Source: an uncultured Photobacterium sp. (GTDB lineage: Bacteria; Pseudomonadota; Gammaproteobacteria; Enterobacterales; Vibrionaceae). From it: a stretch of 64,000 bases of DNA. The position numbers and the translations under genes are program-made. Position 1 is the first letter of the stretch. Every line of letters starts with the position of its first letter. This document shows, piece after piece, positions 8,181-17,150 of this stretch. The stretch spans positions 62,001-126,000 of the forward strand of contig NZ_CANMZV010000009.1 of assembly GCF_947502415.1 (NCBI RefSeq). Reading direction: 5' to 3'. The notes beneath the pieces were generated by a model. That model did no database searches. It had not been told where the DNA came from and saw only the letters and a list, made by a program, of their open reading frames with translations.

Positions 8181-9524
8181 TCAAGCAGAGACAGGTTGAT
8201 CCGGTAGATGCTCGCCGGCTTGGTTCGGCTCATCTTCATCTCTTACTGTGCATACCATCATACCGGCAAAGATCATTGATACGCCTCCCAATACAATCGC
8301 CATCATGGTATTATCTTCAAATGCCCAGCGGGTGAAGAAGCCTAGAATGCCGGCCGCCAAAATCTGAGGCAATACAATAAAAAAGTTGAACACGCCCATG
8401 TAAAAACCCATTTTCTTCGCCGGTAAAGCACCGGCCAAAATCGCATACGGCATACACAGAATGCTCGCCCACGCCAAACCGATACCTACCATATTCAGCA
8501 TCAGCATCGACGGGTTCTCAATCAGGGCAATCGATGCCAGGCTCACACCACCAATCACAAGGCTCAGGCTGTGAACAAACTTACGGCTGGTTCGCTGAGC
8601 CAACCAAGGCAAAGCAAAGGCTGCCAGCGCGGAAATGCCATTATAAGCAGCAAAGCAAAGACCAACCCAGTCAGCACCTTCGTTATACAAGCCAGAACTG
8701 GTATCAGAAGTACCAAAAATATAATAGGTTACAGCTGAAGTGGCATAAATCCACATCGCAAACAAAGCAAACCAAGAGAAAAACTGAACCACAGCCAGCT
8801 GAACCATTGTCTTTGGCATAGCTTTAATGTCGGTGAAGATATCCTTCAGGTTAGCTTTCTCTTCCTCCTCGAACTTCTCGTTATGGAATTTAGCTAGCTC
8901 TTGCGGCGAGTATTCCTTGGTGCGAAGTACCGTCCACAAAATAGAACCGATAAAAACAACCGCACCACTAATAAACGAAATTTTCACCGATGGTGGAACC
9001 TCGCCAGCCGGCGCAGTATTAGCAACGCCAAAAACATTACTTAACAGGTATGGCATTGCAGAAGCAACTACCGAACCAACACCGATAAAGAAAGTTTGTA
9101 CTGCAAAGCCCTGAGTACGCTGCTCAGAAGGCAGGTTATCTGCAACCAAAGCACGGAATGGTTCCATTGAAATATTAATTGATGCATCGAGCACCCACAG
9201 CATCCCAGCTGCAACCCATAGGTATGGCGAGAATGGCATGATGATCAACGCAAGAGACGATGCAATCGCACCAAAGAGAAAATAAGGACGGCGGCGGCCT
9301 AACACTGTCCAGGTTCGGTCACTGAAATAACCAATGATAGGCTGCACAAGTAAACCGGTAAGCGGTGCAGCAATCCATAAGATAGGGATTTGATCGATGC
9401 TCGCTCCTAAGGTTTCAAAAATTCGGCTAACGTTGGCGTTTTGCAGCCCGAAGCCAAATTGAATGCCCATGAAGCCAAAGCTCATATTCCATATTTGCCA
9501 AAACGTAAGGCGTGGCTTTTCCAT
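8181..9524 (-). CDS. MFS sugar transporter, maltose/sucrose (SLC45-like) type
   Basis: The 447-residue protein has about 12 membrane segments. Its N-terminal WQIWNMSFGFMGIQFGFGLQNAN motif, IGYFSDRTWTVLGRRRPYFLFGA loop and DASINISMEPFRALVADNLP segment are typical of the glycoside/SLC45-like branch, whose members import maltose, sucrose or other disaccharides by proton symport. A long cytoplasmic loop (about 205-235, KFHNEKFEEEEKANLKD) separates the halves. No sugar enzymes flank it, so the substrate is open. A CRP-like site lies at 9759-9774 in the shared upstream region, consistent with catabolite control. Confidence 0.8.
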   Translation of the reverse strand: MEKPRLTFWQIWNMSFGFMGIQFGFGLQNANVSRIFETLGASIDQIPILWIAAPLTGLLVQPIIGYFSDRTWTVLGRRRPYFLFGAIASSLALIIMPFSPYLWVAAGMLWVLDASINISMEPFRALVADNLPSEQRTQGFAVQTFFIGVGSVVASAMPYLLSNVFGVANTAPAGEVPPSVKISFISGAVVFIGSILWTVLRTKEYSPQELAKFHNEKFEEEEKANLKDIFTDIKAMPKTMVQLAVVQFFSWFALFAMWIYATSAVTYYIFGTSDTSSGLYNEGADWVGLCFAAYNGISALAAFALPWLAQRTSRKFVHSLSLVIGGVSLASIALIENPSMLMLNMVGIGLAWASILCMPYAILAGALPAKKMGFYMGVFNFFIVLPQILAAGILGFFTRWAFEDNTMMAIVLGGVSMIFAGMMVCTVRDEDEPNQAGEHLPDQPVSA

Positions 9525-9758
9525 TAAGATATCCCCGATCTACACCACCGCAGCCTGTTTTTTCGCCTGCCGTGGCTATTTTCCAACTTCCGGCCCAATA
9601 TGACGATAGATGAAATGATTATGATTTGGCATGTTTAACGCGTAGAGACCGCTAAAGTAGGATTTTTATATCCTTAGACACAATAAACAGACCACTTTCA
9701 TCATATTTGACCGTTTTCCTTCTGACTGTAATCCTATGTGAACCCCACCCCTACCATC

Positions 9759-9774
9759 CGTGATCAATTTCACA
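9759..9774. promoter_or_regulatory. Candidate CRP-cAMP site
   Basis: CGTGA-TCAATT-TCACA matches the TGTGA-N6-TCACA consensus at 9 of 10 positions. It lies about 240 bases before the MFS sugar transporter gene and 270 bases before the aspC promoter candidate. Control of the transporter gene is the likelier role. Confidence 0.5.
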
Positions 9775-9999
9775 TCAATTAATTGATTAATGAATAAATC
9801 TAGTAAAATTACACCTTTGATTGAAATTCAAACAGAAACAACGCCCAAATGCCGCTTATACGTGCAAATTGCGCAATCATTTGTCGTAAATTTCTTGCAG
9901 AAAAATGCTATTGTTTATCTGCAAACACAAAGCAGGTTAAGTGAAAGCTATAACTATGAGCCACTCTGCAAAAAACTTTAGTGAAATTGTTGCATTTTG

Positions 10000-10029
10000 T
10001 TGTCAATGTTTGCTGACAAGAGGTATAAA
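10000..10029 (+). promoter_or_regulatory. Probable sigma-70 promoter of aspC
   Basis: TTGTCA (10000-10005) and TATAAA (10024-10029) are separated by 18 bases, which puts the aspC start codon about 36 bases after the expected transcription start. Confidence 0.5.
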
Positions 10030-10071
10030 TAGAGGTATGACCGTTTGTATTTAACAGCATGGATGACCACA

Positions 10072-11262
10072 ATGTTTGAAAAAATTACTGCCGCACCTGC
10101 CGATCCCATTCTTGGCCTGACTGAAGAGTTCAAAAAAGACACCCGTCCGGAAAAAATTAACCTTGGCGTTGGTATCTACAAAGACGAGTCAGGTAATACC
10201 CCTGTTTTGGCAACTGTGAAAAAAGCAGAAGCGATCCTTCTTGAAAAAGAAACAACCAAATCTTACCTAAGTATTCCAGGTACACCTGAATACGGTTTGG
10301 CTGTACAGCAGCTGCTTTTCGGTGCAGATTCTCAAATTATTTCAGACAAACGCGCACAAACAGCACAAGCACCAGGTGGTACCGGTGCTCTGCGAGTTAC
10401 CGCGGAGTTCATCAAACGCCAGATCGGCGACGTAAAAGTATGGATTAGCAACCCGACATGGGCCAACCATATGGGTGTATTCACAGCAGCAGGCCTTGAA
10501 ACAGCCCAGTACACTTACTATGACGCTGAAACTAAAGATATAGACTTCGATGCCGCCTTAGCAGATCTGGCTAACGCAGCACCTGGTGATATCGTTCTGC
10601 TGCATGGTTGCTGTCATAATCCAACAGGTATCGACCCTGACGCCAAACAATGGCAAAAACTGGCCGACCTGTGTGTTGAAAAACAGCTTCTGCCAATGTT
10701 TGATTTTGCTTACCAGGGCTTTGCCAAAGGTGTTGAAGAAGATGCCAAAGGCCTTCGTATCTTTGCCGAGCAGTGTGAAGAACTGCTTATTGCCAGTTCT
10801 TTCTCGAAGAACTTCGGCCTGTATAACGAGCGTGTCGGTGCATTTACCCTCGTAGCAAAAAATGCAGAGCAAGCAACTACCGCATTCAGCCAAGTGAAAA
10901 CTATTGCCCGCGTTATCTATTCAAACCCGCCAGCACACGGCGCGGCTATCGTGACAGAAATTCTGAATAACGCAGAGCTGCGTGCAGAATGGGAACAGGA
11001 AGTGGCTGATATGCGTGACCGTATCCAAGAAATGCGTACCCTGTTTGTACAGACGCTAAAAGACTTGGGTGTCGAGGCTGACTTCAGCTTCATTGAGCGC
11101 CAGAATGGTATGTTCTCTTTCTCTGGTCTGAATAAAGAGCAGGTAAACCGCCTGAAAGAAGAATTCGGTATCTATATCGTCGGCTCAGGCCGTATCAGCG
11201 TGGCAGGCATGACCAAAGCGAACATGCAGCCACTATGCAAAGGCATTGCCGCTGTACTGTAA
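10072..11262 (+). CDS. aspC: Aspartate (aromatic amino acid) aminotransferase
   Basis: AspC is a cytosolic PLP enzyme that interconverts aspartate/2-oxoglutarate and oxaloacetate/glutamate. With the start at ATG 10072 ([20 protein letters not shown]) the product has 396 residues, equal to E. coli AspC. The PLP lysine then falls at Lys246 ([16 protein letters not shown]), exactly the E. coli number. The [16 protein letters not shown] and final GRISVAGM motifs are present. Two earlier in-frame starts (10045, 10063) would add residues absent from the family. The gene is monocistronic with its own promoter and terminator. Here it is separated from ycbL by about 8 kb, whereas in E. coli the two are neighbours. 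Confidence 0.97.
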   Translation: MFEKITAAPADPILGLTEEFKKDTRPEKINLGVGIYKDESGNTPVLATVKKAEAILLEKETTKSYLSIPGTPEYGLAVQQLLFGADSQIISDKRAQTAQAPGGTGALRVTAEFIKRQIGDVKVWISNPTWANHMGVFTAAGLETAQYTYYDAETKDIDFDAALADLANAAPGDIVLLHGCCHNPTGIDPDAKQWQKLADLCVEKQLLPMFDFAYQGFAKGVEEDAKGLRIFAEQCEELLIASSFSKNFGLYNERVGAFTLVAKNAEQATTAFSQVKTIARVIYSNPPAHGAAIVTEILNNAELRAEWEQEVADMRDRIQEMRTLFVQTLKDLGVEADFSFIERQNGMFSFSGLNKEQVNRLKEEFGIYIVGSGRISVAGMTKANMQPLCKGIAAVL

Positions 11263-11300
11263 ACACAGCGAGTAACTGTCAATACAAACACTTTCAACAC

Positions 11301-11327
11301 AAAGGGCGCACTCTGCGCCCTTTTTAA
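11301..11327 (+). terminator. Terminator after aspC
   Basis: A 10-base stem (AAAGGGCGCA / TGCGCCCTTT, 11301-11310 and 11314-11323) closes a CTC loop and is followed by TTAATTC. Confidence 0.85.
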
Positions 11328-11428
11328 TTCTTATACCAAATCCAAGCTATTTCTCATTTTTATTGCCATTATTGTCCTGCTTGCCTTCATGCTCGTTTTT
11401 TTCATAATTTCGATTTTGCCTAACCTCT

Positions 11429-11734
11429 TCAGCCAGATTTATCGAGGGGTAATACGTTACAAAAAAGCTCCCTCTCATACTGGTTTTCTAACTGCTCTCG
11501 CCAAGGCTTTTTAGAAACAGGAACAAGATAAAACATTTCTCGGGAGGTATCGGTAACAAAAGCCATACCGTGCTGCATTAGCTCGTAATGAATATCGTGG
11601 ACAAATCCCAGCGTAAAACTCTGCCTGCCCGTCAGCTGATTTATATCTTCACGTGTTAAACAAACTCCTTGCTCTTCATCAGCAAAGCGATGGCGGAGCC
11701 AGTCTGCAAATTCCCTAGCACTTATCATGGTCAT
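11429..11734 (-). CDS. Small hypothetical protein, probably truncated by a frameshift
   Basis: I chose ATG 11734 because a perfect AGGAGG lies 7 bases upstream. The frame closes after 101 residues (start MTMISAREFADWLRHRF, end LFCNVLPLDKSG). No family is recognised; the N-terminal half looks like a small helical or winged fold (LTREDINQLTGRQSFTLGFVHDI). The end looks wrong. Just after a run of six T (minus strand; A at 11461-11466) the +1 frame stays open for about 38 codons as a hydrophilic, charged tail (YYPSINLAEEVRQNR and onward) to TAG at 11347-11349. Dropping one T would give a continuous 128-residue protein. This could be a real mutation, a variable homopolymer or a sequence error. Confidence 0.55.
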   Translation of the reverse strand: MTMISAREFADWLRHRFADEEQGVCLTREDINQLTGRQSFTLGFVHDIHYELMQHGMAFVTDTSREMFYLVPVSKKPWREQLENQYERELFCNVLPLDKSG

Positions 11735-12105
11735 ACATATGCCTCCTGGCCTCAGGTTCCATGCGAAACTCAAGTTGTCATAGGTAAGTTATAGCAGAGC
11801 CCCTGAATATCGACAGCTGTAAACGAAATACCCCAATAAAATCAGGTACAAACTACCTTACAACACCGTATGGCTAACTAGCCATTTGGCCGTTAAGAGT
11901 ATGTCGATATTCATTATGATCAGTCACCTGAAAGAGTAATGCTAATCGGGATAATAGTGGTGAAGTGAAGTAAAATAAAACAACAATGCTCAGATGCACG
12001 ATTAAAGGGAGTAATATTAAGAGAAGCGATAAATATTAAAGGTGAGGGAGCGGATGGGAAGAAAGGACACCCGTTCCTGCAAAACAGGAACGGGTTTGGC
12101 AGTCA
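11735..12105. other. Intergenic region holding a short palindrome
   Basis: No gene is seen in this stretch of about 370 bases. It contains an exact inverted repeat ATGGCTA-AC-TAGCCAT at 11870-11885 and the hairpin at 12070-12094 that ends the following minus-strand gene. Confidence 0.5.
12070..12094 (-). terminator. Terminator after the H1-like gene
   Basis: CCCGTTCCTG (12070-12079) pairs perfectly with CAGGAACGGG (12085-12094) around CAAAA. On the minus strand a moderately T-rich stretch follows, 12 bases beyond the stop codon of the gene at 12106. Confidence 0.7.
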
Positions 12106-12513
12106 TTAAAGTGCTTTATAAAGAACTTTGTTACCTGCCAATTGGATGCGCTCAACCAAGCCTTCTTCAGCCAGTTTCTTAAGCGCACCAGTTGCCCAAG
12201 AAGCTGCCTTTGAGTCTTCCTGGCCAGCTTGAAGACCAATACCCTTAGGGTTAATGCCTTCTGCATTCTTAACTACGATATCCAGCACTGCCTGCTGTTT
12301 TGGAGTTAAAGACACTTGAGCCGCAACAGGTGCCGCCGCTTCAACTGGCTTTTGCTCTTCAACAGGTTTTGCCGCTGGAGCAGCTTTTACTGTTTCTGCA
12401 GTTGGTGCTTTTTTCACAGCTTTTTTCGCTGCTACTGGTTTTGCTACTGCTACAGTTGCTTTGAATCGCTTTTGCAGCTTTAGCTGAACTTTACGTTTGT
12501 GAGAGATTCTCAT
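12106..12513 (-). CDS. Histone-H1-like protein: basic Ala/Lys/Pro tail plus winged-helix domain
   Basis: The 135-residue product has two parts. Residues 1-66 start MRISHKRKVQLKLQKRFKA and continue as an Ala/Lys/Pro/Val-rich low-complexity stretch (AAKKAVKKAP and similar), like the tails of H1-like and AlgP-like bacterial proteins. Residues about 67-135 (SLTPKQQAVLDIVVKN...ATGALKKLAEEGLVERIQLAGNKVLYKAL) have the helix-helix-hairpin pattern of a winged helix. AGGA sits 6 bases before ATG 12513. The gene is monocistronic with its own terminator. The architecture suggests a nucleoid or RNA/DNA-binding protein; no functional data can be read from context. Confidence 0.75.
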   Translation of the reverse strand: MRISHKRKVQLKLQKRFKATVAVAKPVAAKKAVKKAPTAETVKAAPAAKPVEEQKPVEAAAPVAAQVSLTPKQQAVLDIVVKNAEGINPKGIGLQAGQEDSKAASWATGALKKLAEEGLVERIQLAGNKVLYKAL

Positions 12514-13005
12514 TAAATTTCCTACTCCGTTGCACTACTTTCAGTCACCACCATATACCGCTCAAGCAATAACTCGAGCTGGTATTTCCAGCGGGAAAAA
12601 GTAAGCGCGTGTTATACCAAGGATGTTAGAGAAATGCCAGCAAACGGTCATTTAACCCGCAACAAAACATGATTTTACTCAAAAATGGGCGGCAAGGTCT
12701 CATTTTTAACAAAAAGTAAAGCTCAACATTTATGTTTAATTTCCTGCAATCATCAACAATAAAGAGGCTAACTGCATCAATCACAAGGAATTATGGCTGC
12801 TTCAGCAGAAAAACCCGCCAGAATAAGCATAAATATTCATAACCAGTTATACGCCAAACAAAAAGATTGGGGCTATCTAGCGCATTGACCTGCCACTGTA
12901 ATACCAGCTTCACTCCCCTGAACCGAATTAGATACATACCCGATTTAGCAGGAAAAACCTTTCTTCAACCATAATTGAAATATGGTAAAGAATAAGGACC
13001 ACCAT
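12514..13005. other. Intergenic region, about 490 bases, divergent promoters only
   Basis: It separates the minus-strand H1-like gene from the plus-strand DUF2982 gene. It is A/T-rich with no convincing coding frame, RNA gene or strong hairpin. One copy of the ATACCAA motif lies at 12614-12620. Confidence 0.5.
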
Positions 13006-13668
13006 TTGGAAACACGTTACATCAAACCCCCTATCGCTAAATCGGGGATATATCAGCTTATTTTTAGCGTCATCACTCTCATCGTGCTGGGGCTGACCGT
13101 TTATCTCCACCCTGAAGTCAACGCTGCGGCTATCGCAATATTGTTTATTCTGGCGCTGGCAATGTTCCTAATCGCCTACAAGCAGAGCCAGGAGCCAGCC
13201 CTTTCATTTACGCTGACTTTCATGCATATCCAATTCCACAGCCCCTACGGCGGCTGGCTGGCACGCTGGAAAAACATCGCTGAAATAGGCACGGCAGCAA
13301 TCTGCTATCAGGGGTGGTGCGAACCAATTCCCTGGGTTGGAATCCGGCTCAAAGATTATGACGAATTTCTTGATTCAATTTGCCCGCGTATTGCCAGCAA
13401 GATACTGCTCGAGCAACGAATTCTTCTTATCATGGCTTACAAGCGCAACGATGATCCTCCGCATGAAATTGAAGACATGCTGTTTGATGATACCCACTAT
13501 GTCACCCGCAACGGTAAAGTTCTCAAAGGCCTGTTGGCAATGCTGGCTAACAGGATGAAATACAACCGTGAGTTTCTCGGTTACGACTTTTTTATTTCAG
13601 AAGACCTGCTCGATCGGCCGAGCAATGATTTTGTCGGCCTTGCTCGACGCTATCTTGCCGCTTCATAA
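13006..13668 (+). CDS. DUF2982 family membrane protein
   Basis: The roughly 220-residue product has two adjacent N-terminal membrane helices (about residues 12-32 and 36-56, IFSVITLIVLGLTVYL and AIAILFILALAMFLIAY). A soluble domain follows with FHSPYGGWLARWKNI, EPIPWVGIRLKDYDEFL and a C-terminal YDFFISEDLLDRP. I recognise the pattern as DUF2982, known in Vibrionaceae and relatives but of unknown role. TTG 13006 is preferred because TAAGGA is placed 7 bases before it; ATG 12982 in the same frame lacks a ribosome site. The 3' end overlaps the convergent uhpC gene by 19 bases. Confidence 0.75.
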   Translation: METRYIKPPIAKSGIYQLIFSVITLIVLGLTVYLHPEVNAAAIAILFILALAMFLIAYKQSQEPALSFTLTFMHIQFHSPYGGWLARWKNIAEIGTAAICYQGWCEPIPWVGIRLKDYDEFLDSICPRIASKILLEQRILLIMAYKRNDDPPHEIEDMLFDDTHYVTRNGKVLKGLLAMLANRMKYNREFLGYDFFISEDLLDRPSNDFVGLARRYLAAS

Positions 13669-14996
13669 TTGACAGCAACAACACCTTCAGTCGCCTGTGC
13701 CTTCAAAAACGGCAGCAGCAATAGGCCGACGACGGCAGCAGCTGAAGAAATTACCGTAAAGAAACCGGCCCACTGGTAATGCTCCATCACCAATGCCAAT
13801 GGATAACCCGCTAGTGCTGCCCCCATATAAGCAAACAAGCCGACAAAACCTGTCGCAGCCCCTGTCGAGTCTTTATGGGAGCATTCTGCTGCCGCCATCC
13901 CAATCAGCATCTGCGGCCCGAAAACAAAAAAACCTATAGCGAAGAAACAGCCGGCCTGGAGAACAAATCCAGTCATTGGCATCAACCAAAGCGCTGCTAC
14001 TGAAAGGAAAATACCAATCGAGAAAATCAGGTTCATCGGGCCACGGTTGCCACCAAACAGTTTATCTGACCCCCAACCTGCCACCAACGAACCAATAAAC
14101 CCGCCCAACTCGAACAATGACAATGCGATGTTAGCTGTGATCAACCCATAACCATGCTGCTCAGTCAGATATAGGTTACCCCAGTCATTAATCGCTGTAC
14201 GCACGATGTACACCAGCACATAACTAAACGCCAGCAGCCAGATGTATTTGTTACTGAGTACATACTTTTTCAGAATTTCACTGTGACTAAGACCAATTCC
14301 TTCACACTCCTGTGCCAGCTCAAGCCGATCGCTTCGCCAGCGTCCGACTGTCGGCAGTCCCAAAGTGACAGGCTTATCTCGCAGCCGCCAGCACAAAAAA
14401 AAGCCGACCAGGACGGCAATAAGTCCAGGAACAATAAAGCCATAACGCCAGCTATAGTTGAGCGTCAGGTAAGCGGCAAGCAAAGGAATTAACGCCCCAC
14501 CGACATTGTGGGCCGTACTCCACAGCGACCACCATAATCCCCGCTCCGAACGAGAATACCAGGTTGTCATCAATTTGGAGCACGGCGGCCAGCCCCACCC
14601 CTGAAACCAGGCATTCAAAATCCACAAGCAGCTCAGCACCAACAATGAGCTGGAAAAGCCAAACAAAATATTAACGATACCAGTGGCTATCAGCCCGAAC
14701 CCCATGAAATAACGCGGATTCGAGCGATCTGAAATAATCCCGGAAAGAAACTTGGAGCAACCGTAAGTGATGTAAAACAATGTCCCCATCATTCCGATAT
14801 CGGCTTTATCCAATCCAAGATCAGCAAGCATCGCCGGCATTGCGTAGTTAAAATTCTTGCGAGTCAGATAGAAAACAGCGTAGCCCAGATACATGGTCAG
14901 CATGATATGGAAGCGCCAGTAGCGATACAGCTCGTTTACCTGTTCCGGCTCACTGACCGCCACAGCTGGTTGCGGAGATTTCAAATAACCAAACAT
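13650..14996 (-). CDS. uhpC: UhpC, membrane sensor/transporter-like receptor for glucose-6-phosphate
   Basis: This 448-residue MFS protein closely matches E. coli UhpC through motifs such as FYLTRKNFN, FYITYGCSKFLSGIISDRSNPRYFMG, ERGLWWSLWSTAHNVGGALIP, YVLVYIVRTAINDWGNLY and FFVFGPQMLIGMAAAECSHKD. The two transporter arginines are kept. UhpC binds external glucose-6-phosphate and, with UhpB, starts the kinase signal to UhpA. ATG 14996 follows uhpB by 34 bases, so it is the third gene of uhpABC. A TTG directly before it is a possible alternative start. Its end overlaps the convergent DUF2982 gene. Confidence 0.95.
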   Translation of the reverse strand: MFGYLKSPQPAVAVSEPEQVNELYRYWRFHIMLTMYLGYAVFYLTRKNFNYAMPAMLADLGLDKADIGMMGTLFYITYGCSKFLSGIISDRSNPRYFMGFGLIATGIVNILFGFSSSLLVLSCLWILNAWFQGWGWPPCSKLMTTWYSRSERGLWWSLWSTAHNVGGALIPLLAAYLTLNYSWRYGFIVPGLIAVLVGFFLCWRLRDKPVTLGLPTVGRWRSDRLELAQECEGIGLSHSEILKKYVLSNKYIWLLAFSYVLVYIVRTAINDWGNLYLTEQHGYGLITANIALSLFELGGFIGSLVAGWGSDKLFGGNRGPMNLIFSIGIFLSVAALWLMPMTGFVLQAGCFFAIGFFVFGPQMLIGMAAAECSHKDSTGAATGFVGLFAYMGAALAGYPLALVMEHYQWAGFFTVISSAAAVVGLLLLPFLKAQATEGVVAVNYEAAR

Positions 14997-15030
14997 CAAT
15001 CAATTCTCTTTGTGTCAGTCAATAAACGCA

Positions 15031-16542
15031 TTAAAGCGCCGGAAGGGTTACACTGAGCTCCGTTCCCTGTTCCTCTCTTTCAGTACGGCTGCTAAGCAAA
15101 AAAGTCCCGCCAAGTGCCTGAACTCGCTCACGCATTCCACGCAGACCAAATCCCTGCAATGTTTGCTCCTGCTTAAAACCGATACCGTTATCTTTGATAA
15201 CCAGCTCGACTTCATCTCGAATGAAAAAACAAATAGTTACTTCGGATGCGAAAGCGTACTTCACCACATTATTCAGCGCTTCCTGACAGATCCGATACAG
15301 GGTTACCCCCATGGTATCGCTCAGCTCGGTTACCTGCTGCTCACTCTGCTGCCAAATTATATGGGTAACGATTCCCTGGCTTTCACACTCCATCTCGCGA
15401 ACGAGCTGATGCAGCGCTTCTTCCAGCCCCAAATCATCAAGCGATTTAGGCCGCAACTGAGTCAGCAGCCCCTTGGTAGTGTCATAGATATTCAGTGATA
15501 AAGATTCGATCATTGAGGCGCAGTTTTGGCCCAGCGGCGTGTTCTCAACCCGCTGGATAATCGTCGCCTGAGTCCGGATTGCCGTAATGTTCTGACCAAT
15601 CTCGTCATGCAGCTCTCGTGCGACCTCGCGGCGGACAGACTCTTCTGCTTTTACCAGTTGGCGAGAAAGGCTATGATTACGAGATAATTCGTGGCGGAGC
15701 TTCTCATTGAGTTCACGCTGGCGCTGTATTCCCATCCCCAGCAAAATCCCCGTCAGACTTTGTGCTGAGAGCGAAAGTAATAAGTCAGTAATTTCAAGAT
15801 TACTGCCACCAGTACGCGCAGCAATCAGCGCCACACTATTGAGCAAAGTGCCTAGCAAAGCTCCCTGCCAACCATAACGGAAAGCGAGCAAAATAATCGG
15901 AATGGCCAGGCAGAAAGGAGCAAAACGGCGCATCTCGTCAGGCAAACCAAGCTGAATTGCAATACTGACAATGAACAAAACAGCATAAAACACAACATGA
16001 CGACTTCTGAGCTCAACCGGGCGAGAAACCAAATTAACCGTTAGCGGGATCCAGGCTTTCTGGAACAGATAACTCCAGATCAAATAGCAGCTCGGCACCA
16101 GCATCAAACCACCGGTAATACTGACCAGTAAAACCATCAAACTATGGCTGGTAAACAAACCAACCACCAGCGTATTGATCAATGCCGTTATAGTGATCAC
16201 CGCCCCCATGACACATAACCGTCGCCATTGGGAACCAAAATAAAGGCCATGAGCCAACCACAGCACCGGCAAACTAAGCAGACTGGCTACCATCACTGAG
16301 AGCCACTGAGGCTGTTCAAGCAATACAGCCAGAGACACCATTAACCACCACTCAGCACCGTATACAGACGGCCAGTATGATTTAGGGGCATGGAGAGTAA
16401 CACCAAGACGCATCGCAAAAGGAAAGAACAGCACTGCCAGCTCAGGATCGAGGATAAAATATAAAGCAATGATCCACAGACAGAACCAACAGCAGGAAAG
16501 CAATAACCAGCTACATAGCGAGGACAGAACATAATGGCGCAT
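15031..16542 (-). CDS. uhpB: UhpB, membrane sensor histidine kinase for hexose phosphates
   Basis: The 503-residue protein has a hydrophobic N-terminal half of about eight membrane segments (MASE1-like, residues about 1-270). It is followed by a coiled region and a HisKA_3 dimerisation domain with the phosphoacceptor His312 in REVARELHDEIGQNIT. A HATPase_c domain with DNGIGFK and GFGLRGMRERV lies at the C-terminus. Together with UhpC it senses glucose-6-phosphate and phosphorylates UhpA. Its ATG overlaps the uhpA stop by one base (TAATG), indicating translational coupling. Confidence 0.94.
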   Translation of the reverse strand: MRHYVLSSLCSWLLLSCCWFCLWIIALYFILDPELAVLFFPFAMRLGVTLHAPKSYWPSVYGAEWWLMVSLAVLLEQPQWLSVMVASLLSLPVLWLAHGLYFGSQWRRLCVMGAVITITALINTLVVGLFTSHSLMVLLVSITGGLMLVPSCYLIWSYLFQKAWIPLTVNLVSRPVELRSRHVVFYAVLFIVSIAIQLGLPDEMRRFAPFCLAIPIILLAFRYGWQGALLGTLLNSVALIAARTGGSNLEITDLLLSLSAQSLTGILLGMGIQRQRELNEKLRHELSRNHSLSRQLVKAEESVRREVARELHDEIGQNITAIRTQATIIQRVENTPLGQNCASMIESLSLNIYDTTKGLLTQLRPKSLDDLGLEEALHQLVREMECESQGIVTHIIWQQSEQQVTELSDTMGVTLYRICQEALNNVVKYAFASEVTICFFIRDEVELVIKDNGIGFKQEQTLQGFGLRGMRERVQALGGTFLLSSRTEREEQGTELSVTLPAL

Positions 16543-17150
16543 TACAGCGCCTCAGCATCAAAACACTTTGCCAGCTCTACGTTATTTTTAACCCCGAGCT
16601 TATCCATGGCATTTGCCCGATGGACATGCACGGTCTTAGGACTCAAACCAAGCTGGGAAGCAACAGCCTTGACGTCCATTCCTGATGCCAGCATTTCGCC
16701 GATCTGACGTTCGCGCTTTGTCAGCTGGGTCAAAGACTTTGCTCCGCGATCAGGAGATGCCAACTTAAGAGCGATATCCGGTGTCAGGTAGCAGCCACCT
16801 GTTGCCGCAGTTCGCACAGCCTGAACCAACTCATCGGGGCTACAACGCTTACTCAGATAACCTCGGGCTCCTGATTCCAGTGCCTTTTCGACGATAGCCA
16901 CTGAGTCATGGACGCTAAGCATGATACAAGCAATCCCCTCGGGTAAATCTTCCAACAGAGATAAGCCGCTTTCATCAGGCATTGAGATATCAAGAATACA
17001 AACATTAGCCTGGCTGCCAGGCATACCCTGCCGCGCTTCTTGTGCCGAGCCGAATTCGCCGACAACCTCGATATCTTCTTCAAGAGACAGCAATTGGGCA
17101 AAGCCCGAACGAACAATGATGTGATCATCAACCAATACGACTTTGATCAT
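16542..17150 (-). CDS. uhpA: UhpA, NarL/FixJ-type response regulator of hexose-phosphate uptake
   Basis: The 202-residue protein has a receiver domain (residues 1-115) with the acidic pair Asp8/Asp9, the phosphorylation site Asp54 ([12 protein letters not shown]) and Lys101. A LuxR-type helix-turn-helix follows at about 138-197 ([45 protein letters not shown]). It is phosphorylated by UhpB and activates uhpT. It is the first gene of uhpABC, 326 bases after the uhpT stop. The hairpin at 17428-17455 separates the two units, so uhpA likely has its own promoter in 17151-17427. Confidence 0.94.
   Translation of the reverse strand: MIKVVLVDDHIIVRSGFAQLLSLEEDIEVVGEFGSAQEARQGMPGSQANVCILDISMPDESGLSLLEDLPEGIACIMLSVHDSVAIVEKALESGARGYLSKRCSPDELVQAVRTAATGGCYLTPDIALKLASPDRGAKSLTQLTKRERQIGEMLASGMDVKAVASQLGLSPKTVHVHRANAMDKLGVKNNVELAKCFDAEAL

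Larger units (their letters stand above)
9525..10071. other. Intergenic region between divergent MFS transporter gene and aspC
   Basis: This 547-base gap is A/T-rich. It holds a CRP-like site (9759-9774) and an aspC promoter candidate (10000-10029). A 63-codon frame at 9790-9981 has no ribosome site and a random-looking composition, so it is not called. Confidence 0.55.

Noticed and set aside
9790..9981. 63-codon frame between the MFS transporter gene and aspC
   Set aside because: No ribosome site, random-looking composition, and it overlaps the regulatory region.
15010..15498. 162-codon frame antisense to the uhpB 3' end
   Set aside because: uhpB is clearly coding here (HATPase domain), and the antisense product has no recognisable features.
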